Shown: positions 45,125 through 54,836 of the stretch, one piece after another
How positions within the stretch are numbered: position 1 is the stretch's first letter
Layout of the letters: each line of letters begins with the position of its first letter
Assembly: GCF_004217185.1 (NCBI RefSeq)
Contig: NZ_SHKL01000001.1
Span: forward strand, 1,696,001-1,760,000
Length of the DNA: 64,000 bases
Reading direction: 5' to 3'
Source of the DNA: Pseudonocardia sediminis
GTDB taxonomy: Bacteria > Actinomycetota > Actinomycetes > Mycobacteriales > Pseudonocardiaceae
The notes under the pieces: generated by a model
What the model was told of the DNA's origin: nothing
What the model saw: only the letters and a program-made list of their open reading frames with translations
Database searches by the model: none
Program-made: the position numbers and the translations under genes

Positions 45125-47104
45125 TCAGCCCCTCGCGCGCACCGCCTCGACGTAGGCGCCGACGGCGTCCGCCCCGGTCACGGCGTCCGCGCTGATCACC
45201 TCGTCGGCCGCGCGGCCCTGCAGCACCTGCTTGACCGGCTTCTCCAGCTTCTTGCCGGTCAGCGTGCGCGGCACCGCGGGCACCGCGGCGATCAGGTCCG
45301 GGACGTGGCGCGGGGACAGCTCGCGCCGCAGACGTCCGGCGATGCGGGAGCGCAGGTCGTCGTCGAGCTCGGTGCCCGGCGTCAGCGCGACGAACAGCAG
45401 CAGGTCACCGGACCCGCCGCCGGCGGTGTCCTCGATGTGCACAACCAGGCTGTCCGCGACCTCGGGCACGTCCTCGACGACGGAGTAGAACTCCGCGGTG
45501 CCCAGCCGCACCCCGCCCCGGTTGAGCGTCGCGTCCGACCGTCCGGTGATCACGCAGCTGCCGCGCTCGGTGAAGATCACCCAGTCGCCGTGGCGCCAGA
45601 TGCCCGGGAAGAGGTCGAAGTAGGCCTCGCGGTAGCGGGAGCCGTCGGTGTCGTTCCAGAACCCGACCGGCATCGACGGCAGCGGCGCCCGCACCACCAG
45701 CTCGCCCAGCTGCCCGACGACCGGGTTCCCGGCCTCGTCGAACGCGGCCACGTCGAGCCCGAGCCCGGGCCCGGACATCTCGCCGCGGTACACCGGCCGC
45801 CACGGCCCGCCGCCGACGAACCCGCTGCACACGTCCGTGCCGCCGCTGATCGGGTTGAGCAGGACGTCCGGGCCCAGGTGCTCGTAGATCCAGTCGAAGG
45901 CCTCGGGCGGCAGCGGGGCGCCGGTCGTGCCGATCTGGCGCAGCTCCGGCCACCGCTGTGGCACCACACCCTCCTTGCGGCAGGACATGATGTAGCCGGG
46001 GCTGACGCCCATCAGCGTCGCGCCGGTCTCCGCGGCGAGCGCCCACTGGGCGTTCAGGTCGGGGTGGAGCGGGTTGCCGTCGAGCAGCACCAGCGCCGCC
46101 CCGCGCAGCAGCGCCGAGATCGTGATGTTCCACATCGCCCACGCGGTCGTGGTGAACCACAGGACGCGGTCGCCGGGGCGGGAGTCCAGGTCGAGGCCGT
46201 GCAGGCGCAGGTGTTCGAGCAGGATCCCGCCGTGCCCGTGCACGATCGCCTTCGGCAGGCCGGTCGTGCCGGAGGAAAACAGCACGTAGAGCGGGTGGTC
46301 GAACGGGACCGCGTCGAACGTCGGCGGTCCGGGCTCGGAGAGGAAGTCCGACCAGCTCAGGGCGTCGGCGACGGTGTCGGTCACCGGGTGGTCGCCGTAG
46401 TCCAGCGCGACGACGTGCCGCACGCTCGGCAGGCCCGCGGTGATCGTCGCCAGCTCCTCGCGCTGGTCGATGACCTTGTTCCCGTACCGGTAGGACGCGA
46501 CCGCGACCAGCACCGACGGCTCGACCTGCCCGAGCCGGTCGACCACGCTGCGCGCGCCGAACTCCGGGGCGCACGCCGACCAGATCGCGCCCAGGCTCGC
46601 CGCGGCCAGGAAGACCACGATCGCCTCCGGCACGTGCGGCAGGTAGCCCGCGACCCGGTCCCCGCGCCCGACCCCGAGCCGCACGAGCCCGGCCCGGGCC
46701 GCTCCGACCTGCTCGCGCAGCTCGCCGAACGTCAGCTCGATCGGCTCGCGGGTCTGGGAGCGGGCGACGATCGCGACCCGGTCGGCGTCGGAGCCGGGGT
46801 CGTCGAGGCTGCCGACCATGTGCTCGGCGTAGTTCAGCGTCGACCCCGGGAACCACTGCGCGCCGGGCATCGCGGTCGAGCCGAACACCCGCTCGTAGTC
46901 GCCGCGGACTCCGAAGTGGTCCCAGATCGAGGTCCAGTACTCCTCGGGCTCGGCGACCGACCAGCGCCACATCTCGTCGAAGGAGGAGAACTCCTTGCCC
47001 TGCTCCCGCGCGAGCCACTCGCGGTAGTCGCCGATGCCGGTTCCCTCGGGTGAGCCCGCGGGACGGAGAACGGTGCCGGTCGGGGTCTGGGCGACGTCGC
47101 TCAT
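45125..47104 (-). CDS. acetoacetate--CoA ligase
   Basis: 659 residues. AACS-type N-terminus ([51 protein letters not shown]), P-loop [21 protein letters not shown] (near 262), A5 region [16 protein letters not shown], and [21 protein letters not shown] in the C-terminal domain with the catalytic Lys in [11 protein letters not shown]. It activates acetoacetate (and related short acids) to the CoA ester. The ATG at 47104 lacks a strong ribosome-binding site; CATGAT 8 nt upstream could be a -10. Confidence 0.93.
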   Translation of the reverse strand: MSDVAQTPTGTVLRPAGSPEGTGIGDYREWLAREQGKEFSSFDEMWRWSVAEPEEYWTSIWDHFGVRGDYERVFGSTAMPGAQWFPGSTLNYAEHMVGSLDDPGSDADRVAIVARSQTREPIELTFGELREQVGAARAGLVRLGVGRGDRVAGYLPHVPEAIVVFLAAASLGAIWSACAPEFGARSVVDRLGQVEPSVLVAVASYRYGNKVIDQREELATITAGLPSVRHVVALDYGDHPVTDTVADALSWSDFLSEPGPPTFDAVPFDHPLYVLFSSGTTGLPKAIVHGHGGILLEHLRLHGLDLDSRPGDRVLWFTTTAWAMWNITISALLRGAALVLLDGNPLHPDLNAQWALAAETGATLMGVSPGYIMSCRKEGVVPQRWPELRQIGTTGAPLPPEAFDWIYEHLGPDVLLNPISGGTDVCSGFVGGGPWRPVYRGEMSGPGLGLDVAAFDEAGNPVVGQLGELVVRAPLPSMPVGFWNDTDGSRYREAYFDLFPGIWRHGDWVIFTERGSCVITGRSDATLNRGGVRLGTAEFYSVVEDVPEVADSLVVHIEDTAGGGSGDLLLFVALTPGTELDDDLRSRIAGRLRRELSPRHVPDLIAAVPAVPRTLTGKKLEKPVKQVLQGRAADEVISADAVTGADAVGAYVEAVRARG

Positions 47105-47320
47105 GGACGGAGATCATGCCGGTTCGCCCCGCGACGGCGAAAGGCTCGGCGTTATGTCGGGATCGCTGTCCGGATCATCCCGGGCCGTCCGACCTGCGAG
47201 AACACCACACCGATCCGTGCCGGGGCGGTGCGGCGGAGACACCCCCGGCGGGTCCAGAATGGCGCTCGCACGACCCGGTCCGACGGTCCGGGAACGAGCG
47301 TGGAGACAGGAGTGCCGGAC

Positions 47321-48532
47321 ATGTCCCGCCCGCAGAGGAAGAGCTGGGTCTCGCTGTGTCTGGGGGTGGCGGTACTGGCCTCGATCGGGCTCGGCGTGAC
47401 TGTGGCGACCGATCCGGACGCCGCCGCCGAGGCGCTCCCGGGCATGGGATCGGCGGTCGCCGCGGCCCCACCGGCCCCCGCCACGGTGACGATCTCCCCG
47501 GCGTCGGGGACCGAGATGGACCCGTCGGACCCGATCACCGTGACGACGGTCGGTGGCGTCGCCCGCGCCGTGCACGTCACGAACTCCGGGACCGGCAAGG
47601 CCGTCGCCGGCACGCTCTCCCCGGACGGGCACACCTGGACCTCCACCGGCGACCTCGGCTACGCGAGCACCTACGCGGTGTCGGTGGACACCACCGGTGA
47701 CGGCGGCAGCCCCGGTCACCGGGACGGCACGGTCGACACGGTCTCGCCGACGCAGCAGGCGTACCCGTCGCTGATCCCCGCGCCGTCGTCGCCGTCGGTC
47801 GGGGTGGGGCAGCCGATCGTGGTCCGCTTCGACCACCCGGTGACCGACCGGGCGACGACGGAGAAGCACCTGCACGTGACGTCGGACAAGAAGCAGGAGG
47901 GCAGCTGGTACTGGCTCTCCGACGACGAGGTGCACTACCGCCCGCAGGTCTACTGGAAGGCCGGCAGCACGCTGACGGTGAACACCGACCTCTACGGCGT
48001 CGACCTGGGCGGGGGCACCTACGGCGCCACCGACCGGACCGAGACGGTGAAGATCCACGACGCGTGGGTGGCCAAGGCCGACGGAAAGTCCGAGCAGATG
48101 CAGCTCTTCGACAACGGCAGGCTGGTCACGACGATGAAGATCAGCCTCGGCTCGCCGGGCTTCCCGTCGCACACCGGCCCGCACGTCATCTCCGACAAGC
48201 AGCCGACGATCACGATGGACTCCTGCACCTACGGCGTCTGCGCCGGTCAGCCCGGGTACTACAAGGAGAAGGTCGACCTCGACGAGCGGATCTCCAACGA
48301 CGGCGAGTTCGTGCACGCCGCGCCGTGGTCGGTCGGGCAGCAGGGCAGCTCCAACGTCTCGCACGGCTGCGTCAACCTCGCCCCGGCCGACGCGCAGTTC
48401 TTCTTCGACCACTTCGGCGTCGGGGACGTCGTGGAGATCACGAACTCGGGCGGGCCGCCGCTGCCGGTCTACGACACCTACGGCGACTGGGAGCTGCCCT
48501 GGTCGCAGTGGCAGCAGGGGTCGGCGCTGTAG
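47321..48532 (+). CDS. L,D-transpeptidase (LdtMt-like)
   Basis: 403 residues. An N-terminal membrane segment (WVSLCLGVAVLASIGLGVTVA, about 9-29), two Ig-like (BIG_10 type) domains (about 50-250) and a YkuD catalytic domain (about 260-385) with HTGPHVISDKQPTITM and the catalytic motif SNVSHGCVNLAPADAQ (Cys near 351). LdtMt2-type enzymes make 3-3 peptidoglycan cross-links and are inhibited by carbapenems. No lipobox Cys is present. ATG 47321 has AGGAG 8 nt upstream. Close neighbours are not cell-wall genes. Confidence 0.92.
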   Translation: MSRPQRKSWVSLCLGVAVLASIGLGVTVATDPDAAAEALPGMGSAVAAAPPAPATVTISPASGTEMDPSDPITVTTVGGVARAVHVTNSGTGKAVAGTLSPDGHTWTSTGDLGYASTYAVSVDTTGDGGSPGHRDGTVDTVSPTQQAYPSLIPAPSSPSVGVGQPIVVRFDHPVTDRATTEKHLHVTSDKKQEGSWYWLSDDEVHYRPQVYWKAGSTLTVNTDLYGVDLGGGTYGATDRTETVKIHDAWVAKADGKSEQMQLFDNGRLVTTMKISLGSPGFPSHTGPHVISDKQPTITMDSCTYGVCAGQPGYYKEKVDLDERISNDGEFVHAAPWSVGQQGSSNVSHGCVNLAPADAQFFFDHFGVGDVVEITNSGGPPLPVYDTYGDWELPWSQWQQGSAL

Positions 48533-48534
48533 AA

Positions 48535-48592
48535 CCCGGTTTCACACCCCCCGGGGCCGGTGACACCGCGACGACACCGCGGTGAAGCCGGG
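48535..48592 (+). terminator. stem-loop after the L,D-transpeptidase gene
   Basis: CCCGGTTTCAC (48535-48545) pairs with GTGAAGCCGGG (48582-48592) with one G-U. The 36-nt loop holds a further ACCGCG/CGCGGT hairpin. Confidence 0.5.
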
Positions 48593-48651
48593 CCCGGAGA
48601 ACCTTCGTCCCGCAGGTGGCCACACGGGCCACCGTGACGAGACGAGGGGCC

Positions 48652-49599
48652 ATGACCGACTCCCCACCCGCGATCCGGGTCACCGGGCTGCGGAAGTCCT
48701 ACGGCGGGAAGACGGTGCTCGACGGCGTCGACCTCGACGTCGCCGCCGGCACGATCTTCGCGCTGCTCGGCCCGAACGGCGCCGGCAAGACCACCACCGT
48801 GCAGATCCTGTCCACGCTGATCGCCCGCGACGCCGGAGAGGTCGCGGTCGCCGGGCACGACCCGGACACCGAGCCGGACGGCGTGCGCGCCGCGATCGGC
48901 GTCACCGGGCAGTTCTCCGCCGTCGACGGCCTGCTCACCGGCCGCGAGAACCTGATCCTGATGGCCGACCTGCGCCACCTCGGCCGGGTCGAGGGACGCC
49001 GGCGGGCCGACGAGCTGCTGGAGCGCTTCGACCTCGTCGAGGCCGCCGGGAAGCCGGCGTCGACGTACTCCGGCGGCATGCGCCGCCGCCTGGACCTGGC
49101 GATGACGCTCGTCGGCGACCCGCGGATCATCTTCCTCGACGAGCCGACGACCGGCCTGGACCCGCGCAGCCGCCGTGCGGTGTGGGCGGCGGTCCGCGAG
49201 CTCGTCGCGGCCGGGGTCACGATCTTCCTGACGACCCAGTACCTGGAGGAGGCCGACCAGCTCGCCGACCGGGTCGCCGTCCTCGACCACGGCGTCCTGG
49301 TCGCGCAGGGGACGCCCGACGAGCTCAAGCGGCGCGCTCCCGGCGGGCACGTGCGGCTGCGGTTCGCCGATCCCGTCGACCTGGGCCGTGCGGCCGGGGC
49401 GTTCGACGCGCTACGCCGTGACGACGACGCGCTCACCCTCGACGTCCCCGGCGACGGCGGTGTCGCCTCGCTGCGCGCCCTGCTCGACCGGCTCGACTCC
49501 GCCGCGGTCGAGGTCGCGGACCTGACCGTGCACACCCCCGACCTGGACGACGTCTTCCTGGCCCTGACCGGCACCCGCACCGCGAAGGAGACCGTGTGA
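48652..49599 (+). CDS. DrrA-type ABC transporter ATP-binding protein
   Basis: 315 residues. Walker A is LGPNGAGKTTTVQIL (near residue 38), the signature motif STYSGGMRRRLDLAM (near 140), Walker B RIIFLDEPTTGLDPRSRRAV, and the H-loop falls in LTTQYLEEADQL, where Gln replaces the usual His (TTQYLEEAD), as seen in DrrA-family proteins. The C-terminal extension ends VHTPDLDDVFLALTG, the DrrA-type CREEM-like region. It should energise the adjacent permease for drug or lipid export. GAGGGG precedes the ATG at 48652. Confidence 0.92.
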   Translation: MTDSPPAIRVTGLRKSYGGKTVLDGVDLDVAAGTIFALLGPNGAGKTTTVQILSTLIARDAGEVAVAGHDPDTEPDGVRAAIGVTGQFSAVDGLLTGRENLILMADLRHLGRVEGRRRADELLERFDLVEAAGKPASTYSGGMRRRLDLAMTLVGDPRIIFLDEPTTGLDPRSRRAVWAAVRELVAAGVTIFLTTQYLEEADQLADRVAVLDHGVLVAQGTPDELKRRAPGGHVRLRFADPVDLGRAAGAFDALRRDDDALTLDVPGDGGVASLRALLDRLDSAAVEVADLTVHTPDLDDVFLALTGTRTAKETV

Positions 49600-50426
49600 T
49601 GAGCACCGCCGTCGTATCCGGGACCAGGGTCACCGCCCGGCGCCCGTCCCGCGCTCTGGCCGACGCGGCCACCATGACCCGGCGCAGCCTGCGCCACATC
49701 GTCCGTTACCCGTCGCTCACCGTGCTGCTGGTCGCGATGCCGGTCGTGTTCCTGCTGCTGTTCGTCTTCGTGTTCGGCGGCACCCTCGGCGCCGGGCTGC
49801 CCGGGGGAGCGGGCGGTCGCGACGCCTACCTCGCCTACCTGACCCCGGGGATCCTGCTCGTCGCCGTGACGTCCGCGGCCCAGGGCACGGCGATCACGGT
49901 CGCCACCGACATGACCGAGGGGATCGTCGCCCGGTTCCGGACGATGTCGATCTCGCGGGCGTCCGTGCTGACCGGGCACGTCGTCGGCAGCGTCGCGCAG
50001 GCCCTGCTGTGCGTCCTGGTCCCGCTCGGGGTCGCGCTGGCCATCGGCTACCGGCCCTCGGCCGGGCCGCTGGGGTGGCTCGGGGTGCTCGGGGTCGTCA
50101 CGCTGCTGGCGCTGGCGCTGACGTGGCTCTCGGTCGCCCTCGGCATGGTGTCCAAGAGCGTCGAGACGGCCAGCAACCTGCCGATGTTCCTGACCCTGCT
50201 GCCGTTCCTGTCCAGCGCTTTCGTGCCCGCCGCGTCGATGCCGGCCGGTCTGCGCGTCGTCGCCGAGTACCAGCCGCTCACGCCGGTGATCGAGACCCTG
50301 CGCGCCCTGCTGGACGGGACCCCGGTCGACGGCAGCGCCGGCCTGGCCGTGGCCTGGTGCGCAGTCATCGGTATCGGTTCCTACGCCTGGTCGCTGCGGC
50401 TCTACAACCGCGACCGCGCGAGCTGA
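49599..50426 (+). CDS. DrrB-type ABC-2 permease
   Basis: 275 residues with six hydrophobic segments. ABC-2 features include RHIVRYPSLTVLLVAMPVVFLLLFVFVFGG, the AYLTPGILLVAV segment, and LPFLSSAFVPAASMPAGLRVVAEYQPLTPVIETLRALLDG, close to the DrrB signature. The ATG at 49599 overlaps the ATPase stop by one base (GTG 49596 is an alternative), so the two genes are coupled. Substrate not predictable; the convergent BTAD regulator is a candidate controller. Confidence 0.9.
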   Translation: MSTAVVSGTRVTARRPSRALADAATMTRRSLRHIVRYPSLTVLLVAMPVVFLLLFVFVFGGTLGAGLPGGAGGRDAYLAYLTPGILLVAVTSAAQGTAITVATDMTEGIVARFRTMSISRASVLTGHVVGSVAQALLCVLVPLGVALAIGYRPSAGPLGWLGVLGVVTLLALALTWLSVALGMVSKSVETASNLPMFLTLLPFLSSAFVPAASMPAGLRVVAEYQPLTPVIETLRALLDGTPVDGSAGLAVAWCAVIGIGSYAWSLRLYNRDRAS

Positions 50427-50494
50427 GGAGGACCGGCGATGGACATCACCGCGATCACGAGCTGCCGGTCACCTGGACCCCCTGACCCGATGAA

Positions 50495-50539
50495 CGAGAG
50501 CTCCTCCCGTCCGGCGGGGGTGGACGGGAGCAGCTCTCG
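50495..50539. terminator. bidirectional terminator between drrB and the BTAD regulator
   Basis: Arms CGAGAGCTCCTCCCGTCC (50495-50512) and GGACGGGAGCAGCTCTCG (50522-50539) pair at 17 of 18 positions around a 9-nt loop. It lies between two convergent genes and can serve both. Confidence 0.8.
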
Positions 50540-50557
50540 CGCGAGGGCTGGGGTGGT

Positions 50558-53500
50558 TCAGCGACGGAGGTGCTCGCGCACGGCGGCGAGGGTGGCGGCC
50601 CGTAGCTCGTCCGGGCCGAGCGAGGCGTACGCCGCCACGGCCTCGGCGTAGGCGTCGGGGTCGGCCTCCTCGGCGACGTGGCGGGCGCCGGCGCTCGACA
50701 TCGTCGCGGCGAAGTTGCGGGCGAAGTGCAGGCGCTGGGCGAGTGCGACGAGGCGGGCGGCCGCCGTGGGATCGCGGCCGGCGTCGACGACGGCGAGTCC
50801 CAGCACGGCCGCCCCGCACCAGGGGAAGCCGAACCGGAACGACGGCACCGGCACGGCCGGGTCGGCGAGGACCCGTTCGAGCAGGCTCGGTAGGGCGGCG
50901 GCCACGTCGGGGACGAGGTCGAGGCGGCCGTGCCGCTCGTGCGCGGCCAGCGTCGCGGCCAGGACCTCGAGGGTGCCCGCCGTCGTCCCGGCGACGACGT
51001 AGGAGGTGTCGAGGTCCATCAGGGCCGACGCCTCCCGCCAGCGGGCCAGGCCGGTGGCGACGTCGCCCAGCGACAGCGCGATCTCTGCGTGGAGCCCGCG
51101 CAGGTAGCCGGCGGTGCCGCCGTCGGAGCTCTCCAGCTCGGCGATGACCTGGGCGAACCGGTCGTAAATCTGCCCGGCGTCCTCGACGGACCCGCAGGCC
51201 AGATGGGCCAGCATCAGCCCCCACTGCAGGTTCGCCGGGTCGAAGACGGTGCCGTGCGACCCCAGCACGCGAATCGCCTCCTGCGAGTGGCGCCGCGCCT
51301 GCTCGCCCCGTTCGAGCTGCAGGCACACGTCGCTCATCCGGTTGCGGGCGATCACGTGCATCCACGGTGTGGCCGCCTCGTCGAACGCGTCCAGGGCGGC
51401 CTGCGCGCACGTCAGCGCGCCGTCGAGGTCGCCCTCGTACTCGCGCACGTAGCTGGCCAGCTCGTACGCGGCCCCGGTCGCGAGCGGCAGCCGCCCCTCC
51501 CAGAGCTCGTGCAGCGCCGACGGCCCGCCGGTCATCGCGACCAGGACGGCCGCGACGGCCCGGACCGCGGTGTCGCCAGGGGCGGGCGGGAGCCGGTGCA
51601 GGGTGACCAGCGACCGCGTCGCTCGCGGACCCTCGAGCGTGAACACCCCGGCCGCGCACAGGGTGGCCGCGGTCCGGGTCACCTCGACGAACCCCGGCCC
51701 CGGGCGGTGGTGCGAGAGCAGCGGTCCGGTCTCCGCGGCCAGCCCGGCGACCCGGACGACGTTCGTCTCGGCCGTCCACATCGCACCGAGCGCGGCCGCC
51801 GTCGCGGCGACGGTGTCGCCGTCGTCGCGGGCCAGGCCGTGGCGCAGCGCGGCGAGCAGGTTGTCCTGCTCGTCCCGGATCCGTTCCATCGCCGGGCGCG
51901 GCGCCGGACCGAACGGTGCGTCGTGGTGGCCGGCCCCGAACGCGCGTGCCCAGGCCAGGAACCGTGACGTCGCGGCGTCGGTCTCGCCGGCGGACTCGCG
52001 GTGCGCCGAGCAGAACTCCCGGACCGTCTCCAGCATCCGGAACCGCGCACCGCCGGCGGCGTCGGAGACACCGAGCAGCGACTGGTCGACCAGGTGCTCC
52101 AGGACCGGGAGCGCGTCGGCGTCCAGGACGTGGCCGGCGGCGTCGGTGGTGAAGCCGCCGGGGAACACCGACAGCGTCCGCAGCGCCGCCCGTGCGCCGG
52201 GGTCGAGCAGCGTCCAGCTCCAGTCGACGACGGCGTGCAGCGTGCGGTGCCGCGCCGGGGCGTCCCGGGACCCGCCGCGCAGCAGCGCGAACCGGTCGTC
52301 GAGGCGCTGCGCGATCTCCCCGACCGAGAGGGCCCGCACCCGAGCCGCGGCGAGCTCGACGGCCAGCGGCAGCCCGTCGAGGTGCCGGCACAGCTCGGTG
52401 ACGGCGTCGGCGGGCAGCTCGACGCCGGGCCGGGCGGCGCGGGCGCGCCGGCCGAACAGCTCCACCACCGTCGGCAGCGTCAGCTCCGGGAGCGGGTGGA
52501 CCGACTCCGAGGACAGCCCGAGCGGTGCCCGCGACGTGGTCAGCACCCGGAGCCCGGCGCTGCGCGCGACCAGGGCCGAGACCAGGTCGGCGGCGCCGTC
52601 GACGACGTGCTCGCAGTTGTCCAGGACCAGCAGCACCGGGCCGCGGCCCAGGGCGTCGACGATCCCGGTGAGCGTGCCGGACGCCGACGCGGCGGTCGGG
52701 GTGCGCAGCGTGTCCCCGGCCCCGAGCGCCGACGCCACCTCTCCGGCGACGTCGCCGTCGCCGGACACGCCGGCGAGCCCCACGACGTGCACCGTCCGCT
52801 GCTCGGCGCGGCCGGCCACCGCGTGCGCGAGCCGGGTCTTGCCCAGCCCGCCGGGCCCGACCACCGAGACGACCCGGGACCCGCGCAGCATCGCCAGGAC
52901 CGCGGCGACGTCGTCGTCGCGGCCGAGCAGCGGGTTCGGCTCGTGCGCGACGCCGTGCCGCACGGCGGGGGATCCGGCCTCGAGCAGCTCGCGGTGCAGG
53001 TCCTGCAGCGCCGGGCCGGGATCGGCGCCGAGCTCGTCGCGCAGCGCCCGCCGGTGGGCGTCGTAGCGGGCCAGCGCGGCGGCCGGGCCGGTCACGGCGG
53101 CCTCGGTGCGCAGCAGGGCCAGCAGCACCTCCTCGTCGCGGGGGGTCCGACCGGCGGCGTCGGCCAGTGCGGGGAGCGCCTCGGCGTGGCGGGCCAGGCC
53201 GGCCAGCGCGAGCGCCCGTCCCCGGCGCACCGCGCGGTGGTCGGCCAGGGACGCGACGCGCAGGACGGTCAGCGGATCGTCCCCGGCGTCCTCCCCACCG
53301 TCGCCGACGGTGCCGTCCCACAGCCCGAGCCCCGCCTCGGCCGCGGCCAGCACCGCGGCGGGGTCGGCGTCGTGATAGGCGCAGGCGCGTGCGTACGCCC
53401 GCAGCGCCGTGACGTCGATGCTCTCCTCGGGCACCGCCAGCCGGTACCCGGCCGGGGTGCTGGCGACGACGCCGTCCCCGAGCCGGGAACGGGCCCGCGA

Positions 53501-53740
53501 GACCAGGACCTGCAACGCCTTGCCCGGGTGATCCGGGCGGTCGTCACGCCAGAGGTCGGCGATCAGGCGGGCGGCGCTCGATCCCGACCGCGGCTCGGCC
53601 GCCAGCAGCGCGAGCAGCTCCCGCAACCGGGTACCGCTCACCTCGCGCCCGCGGTACGACACCCCGGACAGCAGCCGCAGCTCGACCCCCGGCTCGCCCG
53701 CGCTCCCGCCGGACGTGCGGTCCCCCTCCGCGCGACTCAC
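50558..53740 (-). CDS. AfsR-like BTAD / NB-ARC / TPR transcriptional regulator
   Basis: 1060 residues. An OmpR-type winged helix (about 20-95, with LLALLAAEPRSGSSAARLIADLWRDD), a BTAD domain (about 105-250), a STAND/NB-ARC ATPase with P-loop VVGPGGLGKTRLAHAV (near 290) and VLLVLDNCEHVVDGAADL, then a long helical TPR-like half (about 600-1060). The LAAARVRALSVGEIAQRLDDRFALL segment is typical of this class. AfsR-like proteins integrate signals to control secondary metabolism or export. ATG 53740 is the natural start. It converges on the DrrAB exporter. Confidence 0.92.
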   Translation of the reverse strand: MSRAEGDRTSGGSAGEPGVELRLLSGVSYRGREVSGTRLRELLALLAAEPRSGSSAARLIADLWRDDRPDHPGKALQVLVSRARSRLGDGVVASTPAGYRLAVPEESIDVTALRAYARACAYHDADPAAVLAAAEAGLGLWDGTVGDGGEDAGDDPLTVLRVASLADHRAVRRGRALALAGLARHAEALPALADAAGRTPRDEEVLLALLRTEAAVTGPAAALARYDAHRRALRDELGADPGPALQDLHRELLEAGSPAVRHGVAHEPNPLLGRDDDVAAVLAMLRGSRVVSVVGPGGLGKTRLAHAVAGRAEQRTVHVVGLAGVSGDGDVAGEVASALGAGDTLRTPTAASASGTLTGIVDALGRGPVLLVLDNCEHVVDGAADLVSALVARSAGLRVLTTSRAPLGLSSESVHPLPELTLPTVVELFGRRARAARPGVELPADAVTELCRHLDGLPLAVELAAARVRALSVGEIAQRLDDRFALLRGGSRDAPARHRTLHAVVDWSWTLLDPGARAALRTLSVFPGGFTTDAAGHVLDADALPVLEHLVDQSLLGVSDAAGGARFRMLETVREFCSAHRESAGETDAATSRFLAWARAFGAGHHDAPFGPAPRPAMERIRDEQDNLLAALRHGLARDDGDTVAATAAALGAMWTAETNVVRVAGLAAETGPLLSHHRPGPGFVEVTRTAATLCAAGVFTLEGPRATRSLVTLHRLPPAPGDTAVRAVAAVLVAMTGGPSALHELWEGRLPLATGAAYELASYVREYEGDLDGALTCAQAALDAFDEAATPWMHVIARNRMSDVCLQLERGEQARRHSQEAIRVLGSHGTVFDPANLQWGLMLAHLACGSVEDAGQIYDRFAQVIAELESSDGGTAGYLRGLHAEIALSLGDVATGLARWREASALMDLDTSYVVAGTTAGTLEVLAATLAAHERHGRLDLVPDVAAALPSLLERVLADPAVPVPSFRFGFPWCGAAVLGLAVVDAGRDPTAAARLVALAQRLHFARNFAATMSSAGARHVAEEADPDAYAEAVAAYASLGPDELRAATLAAVREHLRR

Positions 53741-53779
53741 GCGGCGAGCGTAGCGACCGGGCGGTGGTCGTCCGCCGAG

Positions 53780-54193
53780 TTACGCAGTCACCCGTCCCGG
53801 TCCGTCGGACACCCGGCCCCGCACACGCGGACGGGCGACCCGCCACGCCCACCAGATCAGCGGGATCTGCAGCGGCAGGCGCCCGTAGGCGATGGCCTGC
53901 TGGCCCGCCGAGCGGTCCGACCAGTCGATCGCCATCGCGATGTTGGCCGGGAACACGGCCACGAACAGGGCGACCGCGGCGTACCCGCCGACCCGCCGGG
54001 TGCGCGGCACGGCGATCAGCCCGGCCACGGTCAGCTCCGCGACGCCGGAGAGGTACGTCCAGAACCGGGGGTCGCCGGGCAGCGGGCCCGGGATCATCGC
54101 GTCGAACGGGTCGGGAACCACGAAGTGCGCGACCCCGGCGACCCCGAGGAACGCGGCCAGGAACCGGGCCGCCCACACCTGCCGGGTCGTCAT
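53780..54193 (-). CDS. DoxX-like small membrane protein
   Basis: 137 residues with four TM helices: RQVWAARFLAAFLGVAGVAHFVVPDPFDAMIPGPLPGDPRFW, SGVAELTVAGLIAVP, YAAVALFVAVFPANIAMAIDW and LPLQIPLIWWAWRVA. This matches the DoxX/DoxD-like family of quinone-associated or uncharacterised membrane proteins. ATG 54193 begins at the conserved Thr-Thr-Arg; upstream GTG/ATG codons extend through Arg-rich sequence and are unlikely. It is 39 bp upstream of the BTAD gene on the same strand. Confidence 0.8.
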   Translation of the reverse strand: MTTRQVWAARFLAAFLGVAGVAHFVVPDPFDAMIPGPLPGDPRFWTYLSGVAELTVAGLIAVPRTRRVGGYAAVALFVAVFPANIAMAIDWSDRSAGQQAIAYGRLPLQIPLIWWAWRVARPRVRGRVSDGPGRVTA

Positions 54194-54240
54194 GGCCCCG
54201 ATCGTCCCAGTCCCGCGACGACGGCGGGGGAGGTCGTGGA

Positions 54241-54696
54241 TCACAGGTCGCGGATCCGGGCCTCGGTGCTCGACTCGGCCCTCTCCATGAACCGCAGCAG
54301 CGTCGCCAGCTCGGCGGGTCCGAGGTCGGCCAGGTCGGCGCGGTGGCGTTCGACGAGCGGGTCGTAGAAGGCGGCGACGCGGTCCAGGCCCTCGGGGACC
54401 GGCTCGACGAGGACCCGGCGGCGGTCGGCGGGGTCGGGCACCCGGCGCACGAACCCGGCAGCGTCCAGCCGATCGATCATGCGCGACGCCGACCCGGTCG
54501 TGAGGTTGACCCGCTTGGCCAGCTCACCGGGGGTGGCGGGACCGTGGTTGGCCAGCACGTAGAGGGCCTGCAGGTCGGTCCAGGTGACGCCGAGCCGGTC
54601 GGCGATCATGCCGTTGAGCTGGATGATCGGTATCTGCCATCCGGCCAGGGCCAGGAGCACCCGGCCCTCCAGCTCGTCGCGGTCCGGCCCGCTCAC
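54241..54696 (-). CDS. MarR-family transcriptional regulator
   Basis: 151 residues. The winged helix reads LGVTWTDLQALYVLANHGPATPGELAKRVNLTTGSASRMIDRLDAAGFVRRVPDPADRRRVLVEPV (about 40-105), with the DRR wing tip typical of MarR. The flanking helices form the dimer interface. GTG 54696 (VSGPDRDELEG) is the most plausible start; GTG 54702 and GTG 54723 are alternatives. It is divergent from the P450 gene and separated by a stretch dense in palindromes. Confidence 0.88.
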   Translation of the reverse strand: MSGPDRDELEGRVLLALAGWQIPIIQLNGMIADRLGVTWTDLQALYVLANHGPATPGELAKRVNLTTGSASRMIDRLDAAGFVRRVPDPADRRRVLVEPVPEGLDRVAAFYDPLVERHRADLADLGPAELATLLRFMERAESSTEARIRDL

Positions 54697-54730
54697 GTTG
54701 ACACCCGCATCCGCCCATTCTACTGTCCCA

Positions 54731-54775
54731 CGCAGTATCTGCGTGACGCAGTAAATGTGTGACACAGATACTGCG
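54731..54775. promoter_or_regulatory. palindrome cluster, candidate MarR operator
   Basis: CGCAGTATCTG (54731-54741) and CAGATACTGCG (54765-54775) are perfect inverted arms. Between them sit CTGCGT-G-ACGCAG (54739-54751) and TGTGT-G-ACACA (54756-54766), both perfect odd palindromes. The cluster lies 35 bp upstream of the MarR start and 62 bp before the P450 start, so it may control both. Confidence 0.55.
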
Positions 54776-54836
54776 CGGCGCGTCGTTTCCCGGTGGAGGA
54801 CGGTGGCATGTCGCGCACCGACGGCCAGGAGGCCCC

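Noticed and set aside
50439-50651. 70-codon gene after drrB
   Set aside because: It reads through a strong terminator and antisense to the BTAD regulator; only its ribosome-binding site is notable, so it is kept as an observation.
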